Of a DNA stretch of 64,000 nt, positions 58,207-64,000 are shown in pieces (positions within the stretch are counted from its first letter, which is position 1; every line of letters begins with the position of its first letter). Location: the NCBI RefSeq assembly GCF_043290135.1, contig NW_027464588.1, positions 7,882,001-7,946,000 of the forward strand, written 5' to 3'. Below the pieces are notes generated by a model. It was given only the letters and a program-made list of their open reading frames with translations. It had not been told where the DNA came from and made no database searches. The position numbers were made by a program, and so were the translations under genes. This DNA is from Rhipicephalus microplus. Lineage: Eukaryota > Arthropoda > Arachnida > Ixodida > Ixodidae.

Positions 58207-60155
58207 CAATGGTGCCATCTAGCGGGGCGCAGTTAAAAAAAGGAGTCTGCAATCTCGAAGTCAACGGTGGGAAATTGATCAATGGCAGATTTTGCTGCTG
58301 TGGCTCCTGCTGCTTTCGGTGTTCTGCTACTAGCGCAGTGAAGCCGAGCGACGTTGTGCATGGCAACAGTGACGTGAGAAGGTCCGGCCTTTTGTTTCTT
58401 CAGGCGGGTGATTTGAAGTGCGCCAACCCGATGCGGACCTCCAAAATGAGATTTTATTTCAAAATAGGCCTTTTCTTGGCACAGGGTAACACTACGAGGT
58501 TTCCGGACCACCATTTCAACAATCAACGTTGACTTAATAGTTGCCTTTAGTGTCTCTTTACGTTTAAGCTTCCCAAAAGAGTGGATGGCTATATACAATA
58601 CACATGTTTGTATGAAATAGACTGGCGCGGCAGCTTCCTTTTCATTAGCATAAAAAATTATTTGCGTACATCGTAGGAATAATTCATTTGTGAAGCTGCT
58701 TTCTAGATCCTGAAGCAACGCCTCATGTCAGAGAAGTTTTCGCTATTTCGATTTCACAGCCCCTATTTACCATCCCAGCACCTCTACCACTTGTGAGATG
58801 ACGTCAGGTATGACAAAACGATTATTGTAATTACAGCAAAGGCGCGTGAGCCAAAAACCGAACACTGGGCGAGCGAACACGATGATGGTGATTACAAATA
58901 TTAGTAAGCCCAAGGGAAGATTGTGAACTATACTGTAAACGTTTACGCTTGTTTCACTTATATAGCCATAATAAATACACGAAAAACTTTCTGCGTCAAT
59001 ATAGAGAACATTTCAAACATGCAGTGAGACATACCCCTATTTTTGTGCTGAGAATATTTAGAGGACCTCTAAAGAGCCTCTAACAAAATATCAAACCATA
59101 CTCTTATTATCTACCATAGTTGCCCTTTTCGCGGCACGGTTCACAACCTTTGAAGTTTGATCACGTGATGTTAGGATGAAATAAGCTCTCCATTGTTCAA
59201 TATAGAAGACGTGTCTGCTGTGAATTGTTTCATACAATGGTTTACAATGATGTCATATGGCATTTCTTTCTTGTATTGCATGACTATAACGCGCGATTAA
59301 CTGATTTCACTTCGATCTCTGTGTTTGCGGCTGTGCAAGCACAGGTAGCAGCGTGTGGTTCGTGTTTATAATAAATAAATTGTTCGCGTTTTATAATAAT
59401 AATAAAATTCGTCGTGTTATATATTAAATGCGTGGCGAGGAGAGGTAGCGATTGTAGGAAGGAAAGTAAAGGCGAGACAGGCACAACTGTTTCGTCATTG
59501 AACTCGCGATGGTTAAGGAGCCCTTCAACCATGCCCTCTAAATCTAATTTAACGTTTTTAAAATAAAAATTCCTATACTATGCAACTTCAACCAACACCC
59601 CTCAAATTATTACGCCATTATATGGACGTATATAGCGATGAAGTAAACATCTGCCTATCTATGCAAAACTGCCTATCTATGCAAAATTTTTAGGTTAACT
59701 GCATGAGAATTTTTTAACTTCGCAGATTTATTATATAAAATATATACGTTTCATTTGTCTAAATTTTAACTAAAAGCAACAGGTATGCCAGTGATAGCAA
59801 CACAATGAATTCTTTGTTCAAATGGTAAACCTTACAACGCTCCTTGCATGAGACATACCATAAGAGTGCAGTTAACAGTGCATAATGGGACGCGCACAAT
59901 CGATGCATCACGTGACGTGCAGATATTGACGCGAATTCATGAACTGTGTGAACAAAGCTAATATTTATTCCGTCTTAGCGAAATGTATATATCTGCACGT
60001 AGACAAAGTATATGCGGCTGTGCTTTCACTTCCTTCATTGCTCTTGGTTCATTCGACACGGCTCTTTTGAAATTTAGACACCAATGTATGGTAAAAGTAG
60101 TGGTAGGCTATTTAGCCTAATATGCGGTAAACTTAGTGATGCTACGGGCATTCAC

Positions 60156-60377
60156 CTTTCTTTGCTGATTGGAAGGTGTCTTCCGGATCAAGTTTCTCAA
60201 TGGCCAGGCTGAGGTGCGGTGCTCTGCTAGAAGAGTCGGCGAACTCGTGGGTGCCTGTGTTACCAGCCATTGACGGTGGCTTCTCTCCATCGTCGCTGGC
60301 GTTCAGGTTGACTCGGTCGAGCATTTGCCACAGAAGCTTCTCTTCTTCAGATGAGCCGGCGTGGTCGTACACGACAC
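60156..60377 (-). CDS. Glutamate receptor exon: start of amino-terminal domain (copy 2)
   Basis: Exact duplicate of 53300-53521 with the same acceptor and donor. Being upstream in the gene sense, it would be met first by the splicing machinery. Because the exon is 222 bp with phase 1 on both sides, a transcript containing both copies stays in frame but carries a doubled 74-residue segment that would probably spoil the domain. Using either copy alone gives an identical protein. Which copy is used cannot be told from sequence. Confidence 0.85.
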
Positions 60378-60914
60378 CTGTGCACAAAACAATCATAATA
60401 ATTGTTGCGGCTCTACAATCAAAGATCACATCGTCATTATGAGGAACGTCGTGGTGAAGAAACTTTATGGATTCTGTCCATCTTGAATGTTTTACCATGC
60501 ATATATAGTGAAGTACAAAATTCTTCTACGACTCCGCTCTCACCTAAACGCAGTCGCCATTGCTGGCCTTAAATCTTGCAACCTTTGCGTCAGCACTCGA
60601 ACACCATAACCTGAAGACCACTAAGGTGGATATGAACGGAATAACATTGAAGTTCTTTTGACCGGAAAAGAGAAGCAATGAAGCCGCAAATGGTTTGTTT
60701 AAGAGCAAATGATGCACATACTTTGCTTTGAATAAAAATTAGACTGCGTAAGCTGCTTAATAAAGCAGGCCATCACTTCTTTTATAATAACAGCGCAATA
60801 GAAAACTCAAAAGAAATAGGGGACAATTTGTGGGGTGTTTTTCTTGCGTCATGCATTCTCCAGGGCCCTACTCATTTTATTTAAAGCGGAAAAGTTATTG
60901 CAATGACAAAAATT

Positions 60915-61612
60915 GGCAGACCCCACGTGCAGTGGGAATGCGTGATACGCGAAGCACGAATGAGAAATGGTCATATGTCGCTTCAAATCTACACAACGTT
61001 ACGAGGTGAAGGTAAATGATGCCGTATATGACTTACGTGTCATGATTATCATGTTTGGATGTGTCGTTTACCTTCGTCACCTATTCACGTAACATTATAG
61101 CAAGTTTAGTATATGTGGAGCACGCAAAATGGCTGCCAGCACGCTAAGAGCGTGGTATGTTGTCATATTCCTACATGACACGCATGTCAGGATTATCATG
61201 CTTGCACCAGTCGTATATTTCATCACCCATTGACGTCAAGTAACACCAAATTTGGCATACGTGGAGCTAGCAAAACAGCCTTGAGCGCATCATGAAGCGC
61301 CCTATATACTCCAACGTTGCTTTGACGCACACGCACATGGGCACATCGACGCTACATCAGCAAAACGTGAGCACTTAGAGTCTCACGGCAGGCGCGACCA
61401 GCGTCCTTCGGCGCCGCTCCACGGCAACCGGCGGGAAACACGACATGCTGCATTTTAAGCCGATGCGTTACCTGGACAACCCTGCCTATCCCTCTTTTTG
61501 TGACGAAGGACGCTGGACGTGCTGAAACGCGCATGCATCAAAGCAACGCAGCGCGGCGCGGGCCTCTGAGTATATGGCAGGACCAGCGCCTGGTGTGGCA
61601 ACGCCAGCGTGA
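60915..61612 (+). mobile_element. ~147-bp-subrepeat element, copy 3 (unit 2)
   Basis: Duplicate of 54059-54756, with the same truncation point. Confidence 0.75.
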
Positions 61613-63388
61613 CTAGGGAGCCTTCATGTGTGCACGTCTCCGTGTTTTAGGGTGGTGACAACTCCGATCATGGTTGCTTACAACTGGCTAAAACGGCCCC
61701 CATACTTGACGGGCCGCCATGTTGGTTCTGAGTGGCCGCTCACTTACCTTGACGGCAGCGTGGGTTCCAACGAGAAGAGGGTATTTTTTATATGGCAAGT
61801 GCTGAAGGATGAAGGGTTGTTTTCTGAAGTTAGCCGTCGTTTCGTTTAACAGGAAAGACATGTTCATGACTCGAGTTTGTATAAAATACTGTTAAAACAG
61901 TTCGTTTCTCCCACTTGGTAGACCCACCGCATTGGCGGAGTGAGGCTATTTAAGGAGCCAATATTTGCGAGGGGGAGAACCTCGATGTCACTATGAATGG
62001 ACTTTATTGTCCGCGTGCCCTTCAGGAAGCATATTCACCTTAGCACTGCAAATACCTCAAAGGCCTCTTAGTGCAAGGCTCGAAACAGTGCTATTTATAT
62101 GATGGAACTCTTAACGGCAGGAAAGGCAGAACAAACAACCGGGTAGCTCGCGATGTTCTCTGTAAACCGAATAGCTCTGCTAGCCTGTTTCTCATACCTA
62201 AGCAATGCGTTTCTCCGTAATATAATTTCCTACAGCCAGTTTAGTTCCTGCGAACGAATCTGTACAATGACTGCTTAAAAACCTTTCAAGCTGTAAGCAT
62301 TTCCGAAAAAGTAGGGCATTCAATCACATTACACCGCCTTCCCCCTATGCCCACAAGCCTGTTTATTAGGCTAGAAGAAAAGCAAAAGGGAATAACGAGG
62401 GACAATTCAAGTTTTTCCAGGTAAGATTTTATTGCAAACAGCATCCAAACGGCATGTGGCCTTGTGTCTTCAAACCATCCTGCCTCCTTTGCTGGAAGCT
62501 TGTGTCCTCGCAGTGGGCCTAGAGTAAAGCAATAAGACGAAAAATCATACACGGCTCCGACCACATATACGGAGTCCATACACATTTTCTGCCAGCAAAG
62601 AAAGACGCGAACGGGAGCGTCTGTAGGTGGTTTACGGGCCTGGCGTTTTCCGCGACGAATGCGGTGACAGCTTCGGAAACCGACAAAGTGCAGATAGTGA
62701 ATGCGTGCAGGACCACACATTCGACTAGTCATATCATTCGATTGAGGAACTGCGCTTCGACTACAAAGATAAACAAGCATACTCAACCATCTTCCGCTCG
62801 CACAGCGTAGCCAAACGAAGCCTAATTCATTATTATATAGTGCGCGTTGTCGTGCTTATTTTGCTCAAACTGCTTTTCGTTGCATGGCTAAGTCACCCAT
62901 TTCACGAAATGTGCGGTGATATATTCAATCCACTCGCAATACAATGGGTACTCACCTCACAAACACGGCGAGTAGTAGTCGCCTCCAAGCAGTCTCACTT
63001 CACTTGTGTAGCCCAGCGTTTCCGTTGGCTAGAGCAAGTTGGGAAGCGGGAAGGTCTCCAGATGGTTTTGCATTGTGGCACGCAGCCCTCTGGCATTTAC
63101 ACTTCAAAGTTCTTGTAGGTGCACTTAGCGCGAGGATGGTGTCGTAGCGCAAGCTACGTCTATGGGGTAATCAAAAGCAGCTTATACCGCAGCTTGCACA
63201 CCAGCGCCAACATGCAGCTGGTGCAGTGCGACGGAGCCGGAACGCCTGGCCGCAAGAACCAACATGGCGCCTGTTGCCACGGGAACCGTGACTGGCAACA
63301 TTGTGTTTTAGCGGGGGGTGGCAAGTGGTGGGTAAAAGGCTGACATCACCCTAAAAGACGGAGACGCGCGCACATGAAGGCTCCCTAA
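61613..63388. mobile_element. 1.8-kb inverted-repeat element (unit 2)
   Basis: Duplicate of 54757-56532, including the GCGTGA target duplication. One substitution against unit 1 lies within it, in the TCTTACTTC/TCTCACTTC stretch. Confidence 0.78.
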
Positions 63389-63405
63389 GCGTGATGCGAC
63401 GAAGC

Positions 63406-63722
63406 AGGGAGCCTATATGAACGGCCGTTTTTAGGGTGGAGACATCTTATTAAGTGCTTTCAAGAAACTCAGCCAAAACCAGCGGGCAATGGGGCACGCT
63501 GTTGCCAGCTTCCACCAAATTCAGCATAGTTTTCTGTGCGCCGCCATTTTGGAGCCAGCCGCTGCTCCCGACGACGTACGGCGTCGGTGCCTAGCCCTTG
63601 TAGCAACACACAACACTTGGGCTTTTGACAGCGGTGGTTCTCAGGGTCGCGTAAGCGACCGAGTTCTCAAACTGAGCGCACGAAGAAATTCGCAGCCCAC
63701 ACACAAACACTTGTGACATAAT
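63406..63722. mobile_element. Truncated relative of the inverted-repeat element (unit 2)
   Basis: Duplicate of 56550-56866; runs to the right breakpoint. Confidence 0.5.
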
Positions 63723-64000
63723 ACTGAGGTTACGCTGACACGAACGCAAGCGTGGCAACAGCTCAGACTATCGAGAGCGTCTCCGCATAGAGAAAGTGTG
63801 TCATACTTCATCAGCTCGGGCATACAGCTTGACAAGTTCAAAGGTTAGCAATTAGCGGCGGGTTTACACTACAGTATTCGAGTTGAGCCGAATCCTGCAA
63901 TAGCTTTGTTATGTTATTACTTCGTTACAGCAGACTTCATTATGGTCTTATATGCTTATATTCAGTTCAACTGGACTAACCACTCCTTCGTTGCATACAT
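63723..64000. other. Right flank of the duplication, nothing recognised
   Basis: Single-copy sequence. No signal-peptide exon or other receptor exon seen on the minus strand. Confidence 0.4.

Larger units (their letters stand above)
56877..63722. repeat. Tandem duplication, unit 2 (6846 bp)
   Basis: Same order and content as unit 1. After its end (CTTGTGACATAAT) the sequence goes into ACTGAGGTTACGC, which is presumably the ancestral right flank, because unit 1 is instead followed by the junction filler. Confidence 0.95.

Noticed and set aside
50021..63722. Interpretation as a pure assembly artefact (two haplotypes in tandem)
   Set aside because: Not excluded, but a locally templated inverted 10-bp filler at the junction is better explained by DNA repair. 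Kept as the main refutation test.

Overview
The window looks like nuclear DNA of a hard tick (Ixodidae; species not determinable from sequence alone). It is intron-rich eukaryotic sequence crowded with tick-type repeats: Penelope-like elements, tRNA-derived SINEs that resemble the Ruka family, I/R1-type LINEs with an RNase H domain, and (TAGA)n-tailed repeat elements.

The unifying feature is one host gene on the minus strand. Eight exons, read right to left (53521-53300, 49768-49505, 31043-30859, 30352-30299, 29409-29308, 26618-26454, 10807-10703, 3280-3167), splice at GT-AG sites with matching phases. Together they encode the amino-terminal domain and the first strand of the ligand-binding domain of an ionotropic glutamate receptor, probably kainate type. 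Signal-peptide exons should lie beyond the right edge, and the ligand-binding and membrane exons beyond the left edge. Nearly everything else is intron filled with mobile elements.

Left part (1-12.2 kb): Penelope-like fragments, one with inverted terminal repeats; a complete but decayed Ty3/gypsy element (3992-9500, 124-bp LTRs, ATAT target duplication); two receptor exons. Middle-left (12.3-22.3 kb): a three-level nest. An element built of ~147-bp tandem subrepeats with a (TAGA)n tract was invaded by a gag-only LTR retrotransposon, and that was invaded by a full-length LINE. 22.3-31 kb: intron with four exons and a LINE ORF1 remnant. 31-47.7 kb: SINEs, a MITE, a full-length old LINE (33335-39175), a second copy of the ~147-bp-repeat element, and another LINE (43675-47689) inserted in that copy's terminal hairpin.

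Right part (50.0-63.7 kb): a nearly identical 6.85-kb tandem duplication (two differences noticed by eye). Each unit holds a Penelope-like RT/GIY-YIG fragment, one receptor exon, a third truncated copy of the ~147-bp-repeat element and a 1.8-kb element with terminal inverted repeats. The duplicated exon is 222 bp with phase 1 at both ends, so including it twice would keep the receptor reading frame. The junction carries a 10-bp filler that is an inverted copy of nearby sequence, which points to a real repair event rather than a simple assembly error.
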